A stretch of 32,706 bases of DNA from Bacteroidota bacterium (GTDB lineage: Bacteria > Bacteroidota > Bacteroidia > Flavobacteriales_F > PHOS-HE28), in the NCBI GenBank assembly GCA_014584605.1, contig JACTMO010000012.1, forward strand, positions 1 to 32,706. Direction: 5' to 3'. Position 1 is the first letter of the stretch, and each line of letters starts with the position of its first letter. The position numbers were made by a program, and so were the translations under genes. Shown here in pieces: positions 13,615 to 25,500 of the stretch. The notes beneath the pieces were generated by a model. The model was not told the DNA's origin, did not search any database, and saw only the letters and a program-made list of their open reading frames with translations.

Positions 13615-14448
13615 ATGCCCTGGACGCAGATCGACCTGCTGATCGAGCCGCTGGACCCCTGGCGCGACCTGCTGATGGTGGAGCTCGGCGAACTGGGTTT
13701 CGACAGCTTCGAAGAGACGCAGCAGGGGCTGCGCGCCGCGGTGCGGACCGAGCGGTACACGCGGGTCGGGGTGGAGAAGGCCCTCGCCAGGCACCGCGCC
13801 CACGTGAAGGTGAGCATGGAGGAACGCCAGGTGCTGGACACCAATTGGAACGCCGTGTGGGAGGCGGCCTTCGAGCCGGTGCGCGTGGGGAACGAAGTGC
13901 TCATCCGGGCGGCCTTCCATCCACCGGACCCCGGCGCGCGGACCGAGATCGTCATCACCCCGCGCATGGCCTTCGGCACCGGCCACCACGCCACCACCCG
14001 CATGATGGTGGAGGCCATGCTGGCCATGGACCTGGACGGCAGGGCCGTGTGCGACATGGGCTGCGGCACGGGGGTGCTGGCCATTCTGGCGGACAAGCTC
14101 GGAGCGGCCGAGGTGCACGCCGTGGACAACGATCCCCAGGCCGTGGCCAACGCCCGCGACAACATGGCCGCCAACGGCTGCCGGCCCTGGCCCGTGGCGC
14201 AGGGCGACGTGTGCGACCTGGAGCCGGGCCGCTGGGACCTGGTCCTGGCCAACATCGAGCGGAACACCCTGCTGCGCGGCATGCCCCGACTGGCCGCCGC
14301 GCTGAAGCCCCGGGGCACGGTCCTGCTCAGCGGGTTCCTCGCCCCGGACACCGATGCCCTGCGCGCTGCGGCGCGCGAAGCCGGTCTGCGCGATGGCGAT
14401 GCCGCGCAGGAGGCCGGATGGACCCTGCTCGCCTGCCACCGACCATGA
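13615..14448 (+). CDS. prmA: Ribosomal protein L11 methyltransferase
   Basis: This 277-residue enzyme methylates ribosomal protein L11 using S-adenosylmethionine. An N-terminal substrate-binding region contains ELGELGFDSFEE. The linker motif ITPRMAFGTGHHATTRMM is followed by the SAM-binding motif CDMGCGTGVLAILADKLGA, the acidic HAVDNDP and the catalytic-region motif LANIERNTLL. This matches the Bacteroidota PrmA form. It starts 4 nt after tpiA, and its stop overlaps the next start (ATGA). Pairing with tpiA is a conserved Bacteroidota arrangement, as far as I recall. Confidence 0.95.
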   Translation: MPWTQIDLLIEPLDPWRDLLMVELGELGFDSFEETQQGLRAAVRTERYTRVGVEKALARHRAHVKVSMEERQVLDTNWNAVWEAAFEPVRVGNEVLIRAAFHPPDPGARTEIVITPRMAFGTGHHATTRMMVEAMLAMDLDGRAVCDMGCGTGVLAILADKLGAAEVHAVDNDPQAVANARDNMAANGCRPWPVAQGDVCDLEPGRWDLVLANIERNTLLRGMPRLAAALKPRGTVLLSGFLAPDTDALRAAAREAGLRDGDAAQEAGWTLLACHRP

Positions 14449-17400
14449 TGGACCCACGCTGCACGACCGTCCTGCGCCTCGCCACCGTCCTGCTGGCCCT
14501 TTGCAGCATGCGGACCGCGGCCCTGGCCCAGACCAAAGCCTTCTCCCAGGACCCGACGACCTTCCTGCAGGAGGTGAGCGCACTGCTCATCGAGGCCGAC
14601 AAGAAGGAGGGCAAGGCCTTCATCGAGGCCGTCTTTGCGCCAGCGTGGAACTCGGGCAGGTACCAGGATGCGCAGCGCCGCCGTGTGATCGACATCGCCA
14701 ACGCGATGCAGAAGAAGCGTTTCGAGGCCTATCCCCACTTCAAGGACTACCTCGGCGCCGTGGCCGCCTTCGCCAACGATGGGCGTGGCGCCGCCGAGTT
14801 CGAGGCCTGGATGACCAGCTTGAACGAGCTGGTGGGCAGCGGGCGCAAGAAGAGCTTCAGCAGTTACATCACCATGTGCGCCGGGCTCTTCCGCGACCGC
14901 ACCATCTACGAAAGCGCCAGCACCACTTGGCGGACGGTCGGCGCCGGGTTCACCTTCGCTTACGACACGGTGCCCAAGGTCATCTTCGAGCGCACCGACC
15001 TGCGCTGCTTCGCCAAGGGGGACAGTGCGGTGATCATCGGCACCAGCGGCACCTATTACCCCACCCTGGAACTGTGGCGGGGCCGTGCGGGCAAGGTCAC
15101 CTGGCAGCGCGCGGGCCTGAAGCCGACCGCCACCTACGCCGAGTGGAGCGGCCCCTACGAAGTGCGCATGAAGAGCAGCACCTTCGATGTGGACAGCGTG
15201 CAGTTCAACGATCCCTACTTCGAACGCACCCTGTCCGGCCGCCTCACCGACAAGGTGCTCGCCAACGTGGACGAGGACAATGCGAGCTATCCGCGCTTCG
15301 AGAGCTACGACCGCCGCATGAAGATCCGCGACATCGTCGAGGGCATCGACTTCGAGGGCGGCTTCAGCATGCAGGGAGCCAAGCTCCAGGGATACGGCAC
15401 GCGGGAGGAGCCGGCCTACCTCACCTTCTACCGGGACAAGCGGCCCTTCATCGTCACCCAGGGGCTGGCGTACAGCATCGAGCCCGAGCGCATCAGCAGC
15501 GAGGATGTCGGCGTGCGCCTGGTGGTGGACAAGGACAGCATCCACCATCCCAGCGTGAGCCTGCGCTACCTCAAGGACAAGAAGCTGCTCACCCTGATCA
15601 AGAAGGATGAGGGCCTCAGCAAGGCCCCGTACTACGACACCTACCACCAGCTGGACATGTACTTCGAGGTGCTCACCTGGAAACAGGGCGATCCCGTGGT
15701 GCAGTTCGGCAATCTGCCCGGCAGCACGCAGGACCGGGCCAGCTTCGAGAGCTTCAACTACTTCAAGGAGAAGCGCTACATGGCCATGCTGGGCATCGAC
15801 GCCATCCATCCGCTCGTGCGGCTCAACGACTTCAGCAAGGAGGCCGGCATGGACTTCACCGCGCAGCAGTTCGCCAGCGGCACGCGCATGCAGAAGGAAC
15901 AGGTGGTGCCCTTGCTGATCGACATGGCCAACAAGGGCTACCTGGACTACGACCCCGATACCGAGGCCGTGCATGTGAAGCCGCGCCTCAAGCAGCACAT
16001 CCTGTCCAGCGCCGGCAAGGTGGACTACGACGTGCTGCAGTTCAACAGCAAGGGGCAGGACGGGGTGAACGCCACCCTCAACCTGCTGAACTGGGACCTG
16101 GCGCTGGTGGGCGTGGCGCGCATCATCCTCAGCGACAGCCAGGACGTGCGCATCTTCCCCAGCGATCAGAAGATCACCATCAAGAAGGGGCGCGACTTCA
16201 CCTTCGGCGGCATGATGCAGGCCGGCAAGCTGCAATACCACGGCAAGGAGTACTACTTCCACTACGAGCCCTTCACCGTGGACCTGCTGAACGTGGACTC
16301 CGTGAGCTTCTACGCCGACAGCTTTGAGCCCGACGAGAACGGGGAGACCGGCTGGGTGCGGGTGCGCAACGTGCTCGAGCAGGTGAGCGGCACCCTGGAG
16401 GTGGACGCCCCCACCAACAAGAGCGGCCTGCAACAGAAGAACTATCCCCAATACCCCAAGTTCAACAGCGCCAAGGAGTCCTTCGTCTATTACGACAACC
16501 CGCGCATCCAGAAGGGGGTCTACGACCGCGACCGCTTCTACTACCGGAGCGACCCCTTCCAGCTGGACAGCCTGGACAACTTCACCAATGCGGGCCTTTA
16601 CTTCCCCGGCACCCTCGTCAGCGCCGGCATCTTCCCGGACATCAAGGAGCCGCTGCGCTTGCAGCCGGACTATGCGCTGGGCTTCGTGCGCTCCACCGGC
16701 GACGGGGGCATGCCGCTCTATGGCAAACGCTCCAAGTTCGACAACCTGATCACGCTCAACTTCAACGGCCTGCAGGGCGATGGCGAGCTGGCCTACCTGA
16801 CCACGATCGCCAACTCCAAATCCCTGGTGTTCTGTCCGGACAGCACCTTCGGCGTGGCCGATACCTTGATCAACGCCGCGAGCACAGCAGCCCTCAACGT
16901 GCCCAGCGTGAAGGGTGGCCAGGTCTTCATGCGCCTCGAACCGAAGCGCGAGAACCTGTACGCCGCCTCGACCCGCGCCCCGATGGTGATGTACGAGGGG
17001 CAGGCCTACCTGCACGGGAACACGGACCTGGGCCCCAAGGGCATGACCGGCGCCGGGCTCGTGGACTTCACCAACGCCACGCTGCGTGCGGACCTCTTCG
17101 ACTTCAAGACCATGCAGATGCACTCGGACACGAGCGATTTCCGGCTCACCGAGGGCGACACGGCCAGCATCGCCTTCAAGACGGACAATGTGAACGCCAC
17201 CGTGAAGCTGGACGAGCGCCTGGGCGAGTTCGTGAGCAACGGCGACGAGACCAAGGTGGAGTTCCCCGTGAACCAGTACATCTGTTACATGGACCGCTTC
17301 AAGTGGTACATGGACCAGGGCGACATCGAGCTGGAGAGCGACCGTACCGCTGCGGCCGCCTCCGAGGACCTGCAGCTCTCGGGCTCCAACTTCATCAGCA

Positions 17401-18902
17401 TCCGGCCGGACCAGGATTCGCTGGCCTTCATGGCGCCCAAGGCCCGGTACGACCTGAAGCGGCACCTCATCACCGCCAACGATGTGCAGTACATCCAGGT
17501 GGCCGATGCGCTCGTGACGCCGGACAGCATGCGGGTGCGCATCCGCCGCAACGCCGAGATGGACCCCCTCACCAACGCCGTCGTCACGGCCAACTTCGTC
17601 ACCAAGTTCCACCGCATCTACAACGCCACGGTGGACATCCGCAAGCGGCGGAGCTACAGCGCCACGGGCCTCTACGATTATGTGGACGAGAACAAACGCA
17701 CCTACACCATCCGGCTGCAGAACGTGAACGTGGACACCGCCTTCCAGACCTACGCCCGCGGCAAAGTGCTGGAGGATGAAGGCTTCCAGCTCAGCCCCGC
17801 GTTCGACTTCTTCGGCGAGGTGCTGATGGAGGCCAGCATCAAGGAGCTCACCTTCACCGGAAGCACGCGCGTGCAGCACGGTTGTCCCGGGCTGGAGCGC
17901 AACTGGATGCGCTTCAGCGGGCGCATCGACCCGCTGGAGGTCTTCATCCCGGTGAGTGATTCGCTGCTGGACGACAAGGGGCAGGCCATCGGCAACGGCG
18001 TCTTCCTCACCAGCGAGGACCCCTTCCGCACCTACGGCACCTTCCTGAGCCGGAAGCGCGACGCCAAGGATGCCCCGGTGATCTCCGCCCAAGGCCTCCT
18101 GTTCTTCGACAAGGCGAAGAAGGCCTATGTGGTGGGCAGCAAGGAGAAGATCCGCCAGCGCACGCTGCCGGGCGATCTGGTGAGCCTGGGCACCGAGGAC
18201 TGCCTGGTGCAGGGCGACGGGCGCATCCGCCATGCGCTCGACCTGGGCCGGGTGAAGGTGGACAACGTGGGTACCCTGGTGCACGCCAAGGACAGCACCG
18301 CCGCCCACGTGGTGATGATGGCCGACTTCCACTTCCTGGAGAACGCACTGGAGCGCATGGCCACGGAGATGATCGCCTATCCCGACCAGAAACAGGTGGA
18401 CATCACCAAGACGCCGTACGAACGCTCGTTGCGCGAGGTGCTCGGCCTGGAACGGAGCGACAAGCTCATCAGTGAACTGAGCCTCAAGGGCGAGATCAAG
18501 AAGCTTCCCGATGAACTGGTGAAGGCCATCAACCTGTGCGATGTGCACCTGTACTGGGACGATGTGGAGCAGAGCTGGCTGAGCCGGGGCCCGATCGGCG
18601 TGGGCACCGTGCTCAAGAAGCCCGTCTTCCGGTACGTGAAGGGCCGGGTCGAGCTCCAGCGCAAGCGCAGCGGCGATGCCATGACCATCCTGCTGATGCT
18701 GGACGACCAGACCTACTACTTCTTCCAGTACACCCGGAATTACCTTTATGCCTACAGCAGCGACCAGCAGTTCAACACCATGCTGAGCGAACTGAAGGAC
18801 GACAAGCGTGTGCTGGAGAGCAGGAAGGATGAGCCTGCCTACCAGTTCATCCTCACCAACAAACGCAAGGTGGACGAGTTCCGCGACCGCCACGGACTTT
18901 GA
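14445..18902 (+). CDS. Large exported beta-rich protein of unknown function
   Basis: I do not recognise a characterised family. The 1485-residue product starts with a signal peptide (MMDPRCTTVLRLATVLLALC onwards, cleavage near ALAQ). A helical region follows (~35-150). From ~160 to ~1400 there is a long series of beta strands with recurrent VDSVxF-type elements and long polar loops, and no further membrane spans. Residues ~465-525 (LNDFSKEAGMDFTAQQF to VKPRLKQHI) look like a helical, winged-helix-like insert, including MQKEQVVPLLIDMANKGYLD. The long strand-rich body could be a periplasmic solenoid, jelly-roll array or lipid-bridging type protein; this is speculation. It overlaps prmA by ATGA and is followed by plsY after 3 nt, so it is co-expressed with a phospholipid-synthesis gene. 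Confidence 0.85.
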   Translation: MMDPRCTTVLRLATVLLALCSMRTAALAQTKAFSQDPTTFLQEVSALLIEADKKEGKAFIEAVFAPAWNSGRYQDAQRRRVIDIANAMQKKRFEAYPHFKDYLGAVAAFANDGRGAAEFEAWMTSLNELVGSGRKKSFSSYITMCAGLFRDRTIYESASTTWRTVGAGFTFAYDTVPKVIFERTDLRCFAKGDSAVIIGTSGTYYPTLELWRGRAGKVTWQRAGLKPTATYAEWSGPYEVRMKSSTFDVDSVQFNDPYFERTLSGRLTDKVLANVDEDNASYPRFESYDRRMKIRDIVEGIDFEGGFSMQGAKLQGYGTREEPAYLTFYRDKRPFIVTQGLAYSIEPERISSEDVGVRLVVDKDSIHHPSVSLRYLKDKKLLTLIKKDEGLSKAPYYDTYHQLDMYFEVLTWKQGDPVVQFGNLPGSTQDRASFESFNYFKEKRYMAMLGIDAIHPLVRLNDFSKEAGMDFTAQQFASGTRMQKEQVVPLLIDMANKGYLDYDPDTEAVHVKPRLKQHILSSAGKVDYDVLQFNSKGQDGVNATLNLLNWDLALVGVARIILSDSQDVRIFPSDQKITIKKGRDFTFGGMMQAGKLQYHGKEYYFHYEPFTVDLLNVDSVSFYADSFEPDENGETGWVRVRNVLEQVSGTLEVDAPTNKSGLQQKNYPQYPKFNSAKESFVYYDNPRIQKGVYDRDRFYYRSDPFQLDSLDNFTNAGLYFPGTLVSAGIFPDIKEPLRLQPDYALGFVRSTGDGGMPLYGKRSKFDNLITLNFNGLQGDGELAYLTTIANSKSLVFCPDSTFGVADTLINAASTAALNVPSVKGGQVFMRLEPKRENLYAASTRAPMVMYEGQAYLHGNTDLGPKGMTGAGLVDFTNATLRADLFDFKTMQMHSDTSDFRLTEGDTASIAFKTDNVNATVKLDERLGEFVSNGDETKVEFPVNQYICYMDRFKWYMDQGDIELESDRTAAAASEDLQLSGSNFISIRPDQDSLAFMAPKARYDLKRHLITANDVQYIQVADALVTPDSMRVRIRRNAEMDPLTNAVVTANFVTKFHRIYNATVDIRKRRSYSATGLYDYVDENKRTYTIRLQNVNVDTAFQTYARGKVLEDEGFQLSPAFDFFGEVLMEASIKELTFTGSTRVQHGCPGLERNWMRFSGRIDPLEVFIPVSDSLLDDKGQAIGNGVFLTSEDPFRTYGTFLSRKRDAKDAPVISAQGLLFFDKAKKAYVVGSKEKIRQRTLPGDLVSLGTEDCLVQGDGRIRHALDLGRVKVDNVGTLVHAKDSTAAHVVMMADFHFLENALERMATEMIAYPDQKQVDITKTPYERSLREVLGLERSDKLISELSLKGEIKKLPDELVKAINLCDVHLYWDDVEQSWLSRGPIGVGTVLKKPVFRYVKGRVELQRKRSGDAMTILLMLDDQTYYFFQYTRNYLYAYSSDQQFNTMLSELKDDKRVLESRKDEPAYQFILTNKRKVDEFRDRHGL

Positions 18903-18905
18903 ACC

Positions 18906-19556
18906 ATGGACTTCCCCTGGGTGTACAGTGCGTTCAGCGTGATGCTCGCCTACCTCGCCGGCAGCATCCCCACCGCGGTATGGTGGGGCCGGGCCTTCCA
19001 TGGCATCGACGTCCGTGAGCACGGGAGCAGGAACGCCGGGGCCACCAACACCTTCAGGGTGCTGGGCCCGAAGGCCGGGGTGCCGGTGCTGCTGGTGGAC
19101 GTGCTCAAGGGTTTCCTTCCGGTGCGCGTCCTCCCCAACTTCTCCGGGCTCGAAGTGGACGGGGAGGGTTGGATGTGGTTGCGCGTGGCCCTGGTGCTGG
19201 CCGCCGTCGTGGGGCACCTGTACCCGGTGTTCGCGGGCTTCCGCGGCGGCAAGGGGGTGGCCACCTCCCTGGGCGGGGTGCTCGCCGTGCATCCCGGGGC
19301 GGCCCTGATCTGCGTGGCCACCTTCGCGATCGTCTTCTTCCTGACGCGCTACGTGTCCCTGGGCTCCATGCTGGCGGCGGTGACCTACCCGCTGGCCGTG
19401 GTGCTGGTCTTCCACGAATCCAGCCCGGTGAAAGTGGGCTTCGCCGTGGCCCTCTGCCTGCTCGTGCTCTTCACCCACCGCCAGAACATCCGCCGCCTGT
19501 GGCGGGGCGAGGAGAACCGGATCGACCTGGCCGGCAGGAACACCGGAGGACCATGA
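18906..19556 (+). CDS. plsY: Acyl-phosphate:glycerol-3-phosphate acyltransferase
   Basis: This 216-residue inner-membrane enzyme transfers the acyl group from acyl phosphate to glycerol 3-phosphate, the first acylation step of phospholipid synthesis. The family's three cytoplasmic motifs are visible: LAGSIPTAVWWG (residues ~16-27), HGSRNAGATNTFRVLG (~39-54) and GFRGGKGVATSLGG (~109-122). Several hydrophobic membrane spans separate them. Length is as expected, with a short basic tail after the last span. It starts 3 nt after the large unknown gene, and its stop overlaps the next start (ATGA), so it is embedded in the tpiA run. Confidence 0.95.
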   Translation: MDFPWVYSAFSVMLAYLAGSIPTAVWWGRAFHGIDVREHGSRNAGATNTFRVLGPKAGVPVLLVDVLKGFLPVRVLPNFSGLEVDGEGWMWLRVALVLAAVVGHLYPVFAGFRGGKGVATSLGGVLAVHPGAALICVATFAIVFFLTRYVSLGSMLAAVTYPLAVVLVFHESSPVKVGFAVALCLLVLFTHRQNIRRLWRGEENRIDLAGRNTGGP

Positions 19557-22500
19557 AACCGCAGGCCCCCATGAGCGGTACAAAGGCGCGCTCTTCGATG
19601 ATGACACGCCTCGCGGTGCTTCCGCTGTGGCTGTGCGCCGCCCTGCTGGCCCATGGACAGGGTGACAAGCAGCTCCGCGCCAAGGCCGACGCCCTCTTCG
19701 CCGAGGAGCGCTTCGCCGAGGCCCTGCCCCTGTATTCGCAGCTGGTGAGCCTGGAGCCCGGCGACCGCATGCTGAACTACTGCTTCGGCACCTGCATGCT
19801 GCATGGCGGCGGCGACCGCGAGAAGGCCATCGGCTTCCTGAAGTACGCCGCCGAGGACCCGGCCATCCCGGCCCTCGCCTGGTACTGGCTGGGACGCGCC
19901 TACCACCTCAACTACCGGTTCAGCGAGGCCCTCAACGCCTACCAGCGCTTCCGCGGCACCGGGGACGAACGGGCCATCGCCGCACACCCGGTGGACGCTT
20001 TGGAGCAGCAATGCCGCAACGGCCAGCAGTTGCTCAGCAGCCTCAAGGAGATCAGCGTCCACAGCAAGGTGGAGGTGGAGGACCGTGAGTTCTTCCGCTA
20101 CTATGACCTGGAAGGCATCGGGGGGCGCATCGTGGTGACCCCCGACGAGCTGAAGACCCCGTTGGACAAGAAGTACAAGGGGCGTTCGCTGATCCATCTG
20201 CCGGACAAGCCCGGGCCGATCTACTTCGGCAGCTATGGCCGGGACGGGAGGAACGGCCGCGACATCTACCGCACCGAGCTGCTGCCCAACGGCACTTTCG
20301 CCGCGCCGGTGAGGCTCGCCGGGTTCATCAATACCGACCAGGACGAGGACTTCCCCTTCATGCACCCCGATGGGAAGAGCTTCTATTTCGCCAGCAAGGG
20401 CCACAACAGCATGGGGGGCTATGACATCTTCAAGAGCACCTACGACCCCGGCATGGACGTGTTCGGGCGGCCGGTGAACCTCGATTTCGCCGTGAACACG
20501 CCCGATGACGACCTGTTCTACATCGTGGACGGGGAGGGGCGGCAGGCCTGCTTCGCCTCGGCCCGCAGCAGCAGCCAGAACATGCTGCACGTGTACCGCG
20601 TCAGCACCGAGCAGGTGCCCGTGGTGCTCACCGTGCTGAAAGGCACCTTCGCCTCGGCCTTCGACCCCCAGGACCGCAAGGCCCACATCGTGGTCGAGGA
20701 CGGGCTCACGCGCGAGGTGGTGGCCGATGTGCGCACCGACATCGATGGCTCGTACCTGATCAGCCTGCCGCGCAGCGGCCGCTACCGTTTCCTGGTGGAG
20801 GCCGGTCCCTCCGGGCGCACCCACGCCGGCGTGGTGGAGGTGCCCCGAAGTGCGGGCCCCAGGGCCTACCGCCAGGAGTTGAAGCTGGAGGACCAGGGCG
20901 GTCAGGAACGCCTGTTGATCCGCAACTACTTCGAGGAGCCGCTCGAGGGGGACCTGGTATCCCTGGCGCTGGACGAGATCAAGCGCCGGGCCCGTCTCGA
21001 TGTGGGCACCGCCAGCGCCGCACCACCCGTGGCGCAGCAGGAGGCCCCGCGCAGCATCGACCAGTTGATGAACGAGGCCGGCTTCACCGGCGACCGAACG
21101 GCGGCATCCGTGGTGGCCGGGCTGCAACGCACCGCGCAGCAGGAGGAGGCGCGGACGAAGGACCTGGCCGATGGATCGGGCGCGGCCTTCACCCTGGCCC
21201 AGGAAGCCGTGCTGGTGGCCGAACGCTCTGCGGCACAGGCCGACGAACTGCTGCGGCAGGCCCGGCAGGCCACCGATACCCTGGCCCGCGACCGGCTGAT
21301 GGGCGAGGCGGCCGTGGCCCGGGCACGGGCCGAGGACGCCAACGCCAAGGCCCGGGCCGCCATGCACACCGGCCAGGACCTGGACGCCGAGCGGCTGGCC
21401 GTCGCCCAGCAGGCCCAGCGCACCGCCGCCCTGTCCACCGAACTGGGAACCGCGCTCGAGGCCGGCCAGGCCGACCGCACCCTGCCGCTGCTCGTGAAAG
21501 CGCGGGAGACGGAAGATGCCGCCAAGGGTGCCGCCGGGCGGCCCGACCTCGTGGAACGCGCGCGGCGCGCGGTCACCGAGAAGGACCTGGAAGCCTCGCG
21601 GGCCCTCGCCACCGCACGCAGCAAGAGCAGCGAGGAAAGCGAACTGCGCGACCGCATCGGCCGCCTGGAGCGTGAACTGACCGAGGCCAAGGGCAAGACC
21701 CGGCAGGACCAGGTGCGCAAGGAGCTCGACGTGCAGCGCGAACAGCTCGGCTATCTGGGCGAAGAGGTCGCACGGGCCAATGCCCGCGCCCGCGCCGCCG
21801 GGGCCGAGGTGACCGCCATGCGCACCCGGAGCCAGCTGGTGGCCCATCTGGTGGAGAACCCCGCCTCGCGCCCGGCCACATCCCTGGACCCCGCGGCCTT
21901 GGAGGCCCTCAGCGGACGCATCGCGCAGAACGTGCAGCGCATCGGGGACCTGGCGATCGACGAGCGCTTCAGCGGGGCCGACGCCGCGACCGTGGCCGAG
22001 CAGCCGGAGGCGCACTTCGACTGGCAGCTGGACCAGGCCACGGCCCAGGCCACGCCGCAGGGCCGGGCCACCACGAGCACGGCGGAACGCAGCAGCACCG
22101 AACAGGCCACCGCGCGTACCATCGCCGCGCCGGATGTGCGAACGGACCAGGCCACCCCCGTGGCGGTGGCGCAACCCGCAGGGACCAACCTGCAGGAGGA
22201 CGGATCGACCGCGGTCCCGGATGATCGAACGGCTTCCGCAGCACCGGCCTCTGCACCGGACGGCAGCACCACGGGGACGAACAAGGCACCCCAGCTCGCT
22301 GCTCCCGGAACGGCGGGCGGGACCGGGCAACAGGCCGCCGGCACCGGGCAGGAGGAAGGGCGGCCCACGGGAACGATGGGGATGGAGCCCGCGACGGCGG
22401 ACGGAGGCATCGCCAGTGGGCAGCGTGCGGACAGCACGGCCCTGGCCGAGGCGGCTCCCGGCGTGGCCACAGGCACGGAGGAACCATCGCCGACCGATCC

Positions 22501-25500
22501 GCAGCGCCCCACGCCGCAGCAGATCCGCGAGGAGGCGTTCCCGGCGACGAACGAACGGCCAGCAGAGCCGGACCAGGGGGCGCAGCCTGCGGTCGCCGTG
22601 GAGCAGCAGCGCTTCATGCTGGAGAACGAGGTCGCGGAGCTCCAACAGCTGCGGGCCGCCACGCGTGACCGCGACGAACGCGAGGCCTTCACGGCGCGCA
22701 TCGCCCTGGTGCGCGGACGCATCGACAGCCTGGACGCGGCCGTCGCAGCCGCTCGTATCGCGGCCGAGACCGAGATGCAACCCGTGGACAGCCCGGAGGT
22801 CGCTGCGCAGGACGGCCCCACGCTCGAACTGCCCCAGGGCCTCACCGATGCCCAGGTCATCGAGCTGCTCAACCCCGGCCACGCCGACGATGCGGCACGT
22901 CTGCAGGCCATCCCCGACCTGGATGAGCGCGTGGACGCCCTGGCCGGGTTGAACGCCATGCTGATGGACAGCATCGACGTGCAGGTGCAGCGCCAGCTCA
23001 AGCTGCTGGAGAAGGAGCCGGCGCGATCCGGCGAAGTGCTGCCGCGCGTGGACCGTCTGCGTGTGCTGAAGGCGTCCGAACAGGCCCGGATGGAGCGTCT
23101 GCGCGAAGAGGCCATGCGCAGCACCCTGCTCACCGAAGCAGCGGCCGCGCAGGAGGCCCGGCAGGAGCAGGCGGCGGCGGGCGCGCCCCTGGCGCGTACG
23201 GAAGAGGGCCGCTATGTCTCGGTGGCCGCCCGGCCCACGGCGGTGTACACCAGCCAGCTCAACACACGTGCGACGACCGTGGGCGAGGCCGTGGCCATGA
23301 AGGACAAGGACCTGGCCGGGATCGAGCTGTTGCAGCAGCGCATCGATTCCCTGGAGGCGGTGCTGGACACCGTGCAGGACAAGGTGTACGACCGGGTGCG
23401 GCGCGAGGCCGACCGGGCCATTGACGACCAGCTGATCCTGCGCACCGACCTCGGTCAGCGCATGGCCTTCATCACCCGCGAGGAGCTGCGCGCCGGGCGC
23501 GACAGCCTGAAGGGACTTCAGGAAAGGGTCGGCCGGCTGGGGCTGGCACCGGACGAGCCGGTGCTTGCCCTTGCCCGCTCGCAGGAAGGCAGTTCGCGCA
23601 CTTTCGCGGCGGAAGGAGAGCGGCTCCGCAAGCTCGCCGACCGGTCCGAGGACATCCTCGCGCGCGACAGCCTGTACCGCCTGGCCTATACGGCGGAGCT
23701 GCAGGCGCTGGCGGCCCTGGACCGCGCCATCACCGCCCAGGCGTATATCCAGGGCGACAGCTTCCGGCGTGGGGAGGCGCTCAGCATGGCCGAAGTGGAG
23801 CAGCGCCTGTTCGGGCCGGCCACCGCAGTGGCGCCGGTGCCTGTGCAGGAGCAAGGTGCGACCGCGGCCGCTGAGCCCGTGGTCACACAGCCGCCGGTCC
23901 CGGAGCGCACCGATCCGGCCGTGCCCGACAGCGGTGCGTCCGGTACGGCCATCGCCCCGGCGGACAGCGCGGTGCACGGTGCGCCCGGACGGGAGACCGT
24001 GGCCGATCAACAGCCGATGCCAGGCACGATGGGTCGCACCGATCCCGCCACGCATCAGGGCAGCACACAAGCCGCCCCTGCCGCCGCTCCGGCGACCGTT
24101 CCCCTCGACCCTGCGGGACAGGTCCGGTATGCCGCCTTCCTGAACAGCGATACCCTGCCTGCCGCCGGCATGAGCCTGCTGCTGGCGGAGGACGAGACCG
24201 CGCTCGGTGCACAGGCCCGGCAGGCCATGGAGCGGTCCCTGGCGGATGAACGGCGTGCGGTCGCGCTCGGCGACAGCGCCATGGCCCTGCGCGACAGCGC
24301 CCTGGTGGCCCGGCGCAAGGCGCGCACCGAAATGGAGCACGAGGCCCTCCGCCTGCAGGCCCTGTCCGATTCGTTGCAACAGGCCTCGTTGCGCACGGCG
24401 GCCGATGCGCGGGCACTCGAACAACGACAGCGGGACGTGGCCGAGGCCAAGGCCTTCGCCGACAAGCTCAGGGCGTACTACTACCTGAGCGCGGAGGAGC
24501 AGCAGTTGGTGATGGAGAACACCGATCGCAGCCGCTATTTCCAGGCGAAGGCCAAGGCCATGGAGCAGCGCGAGGCGGTGACGGATGCCTTGGAGGAGGA
24601 GGAGGCGTACCGCCGTCTCGCCCAGGCGCTGGACCAGGAGGCCGCCAGCATCGCGTCACGGTCGACCGGGGCACCGGCGGACACGGCGCGGGCGCGGATC
24701 GACATGCTGCGCACACGGGCCGTGGAACTCGGTCAGCGGGGTGATTCGCTCAGCGCCGTCGCCCAACGGCTGAAGGGGGCCGCCGCCCTGAACGATGGCC
24801 AGGCCGCCCTCTACCTGCAACAACTGAACATCGACACCGCCTCCCGGATCATGGCCCTCGAGCAGCGCACGCGCCGCGTGGAGCCCTTGCTGGCCGAAGT
24901 GCGGGCGGGGCAGGTGCCCGGCCCGGTGAGCGCGCCGACGACCCCGCCGGTCCGGGAGGACGTGGCCGCCACGTCCGTGCCGGTGACGCCACAGCCCTTG
25001 CCCGTCGCAGCACGGCCCGTCCCGACGGTGGATGGCATCCGCGGTCTGCAGATCACGGCCGAACCGCTCCGTCGCGACGTCTTCAGCATGGCGGCCACCC
25101 CGCTGCCCCGTGCCACCCCGATCCCCATGGAACAGCCGCTGCCGGCGGGCCTGGTGTTCAGCGTGCAGATCGGCGCCTTCCGCGATCCGGTGCCTCAACA
25201 CGTGTTCAGCGACCTGGCACCGGTGACCGGCGAGCGGACCACGAGCGGGCTGGTGCGCTACACGGCCGGGCTCTTCACACGGTTCGAGGCTGCGGACGAG
25301 GCGAAGGTAAGCGTGCGTGGGCGCGGGTACAGCGACGCCTTCGTGGTGGCCTTCCTCGACGGTCGGCGCATTCCGCTCGCCGAGGCGCGCAGGAGGGCCA
25401 TGGGGTTGGAGGCACCGGCGTTGGCTGCCACCGGGGAGCCCTCGCCCGCGACCGCGGGGCAGGCCGCTGCTCCGGGCACGACAGCGACGGTTGCTCCGGC

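Noticed and set aside
12666..19607. A 2313-codon open frame on the minus strand
   Set aside because: It is antisense to tpiA, prmA, the 1485-aa gene and plsY, all of which have clear family motifs or coupled starts. Its translation is a His/Val/Gly/Ala-rich low-information sequence, as expected from the complement of G+C-rich codons.
19385..24424. A 1679-codon open frame on the minus strand
   Set aside because: It is antisense to the giant SPOR protein, which has recognisable TPR, PD40 and SPOR domains. The translation shows no domain and is compositionally biased.
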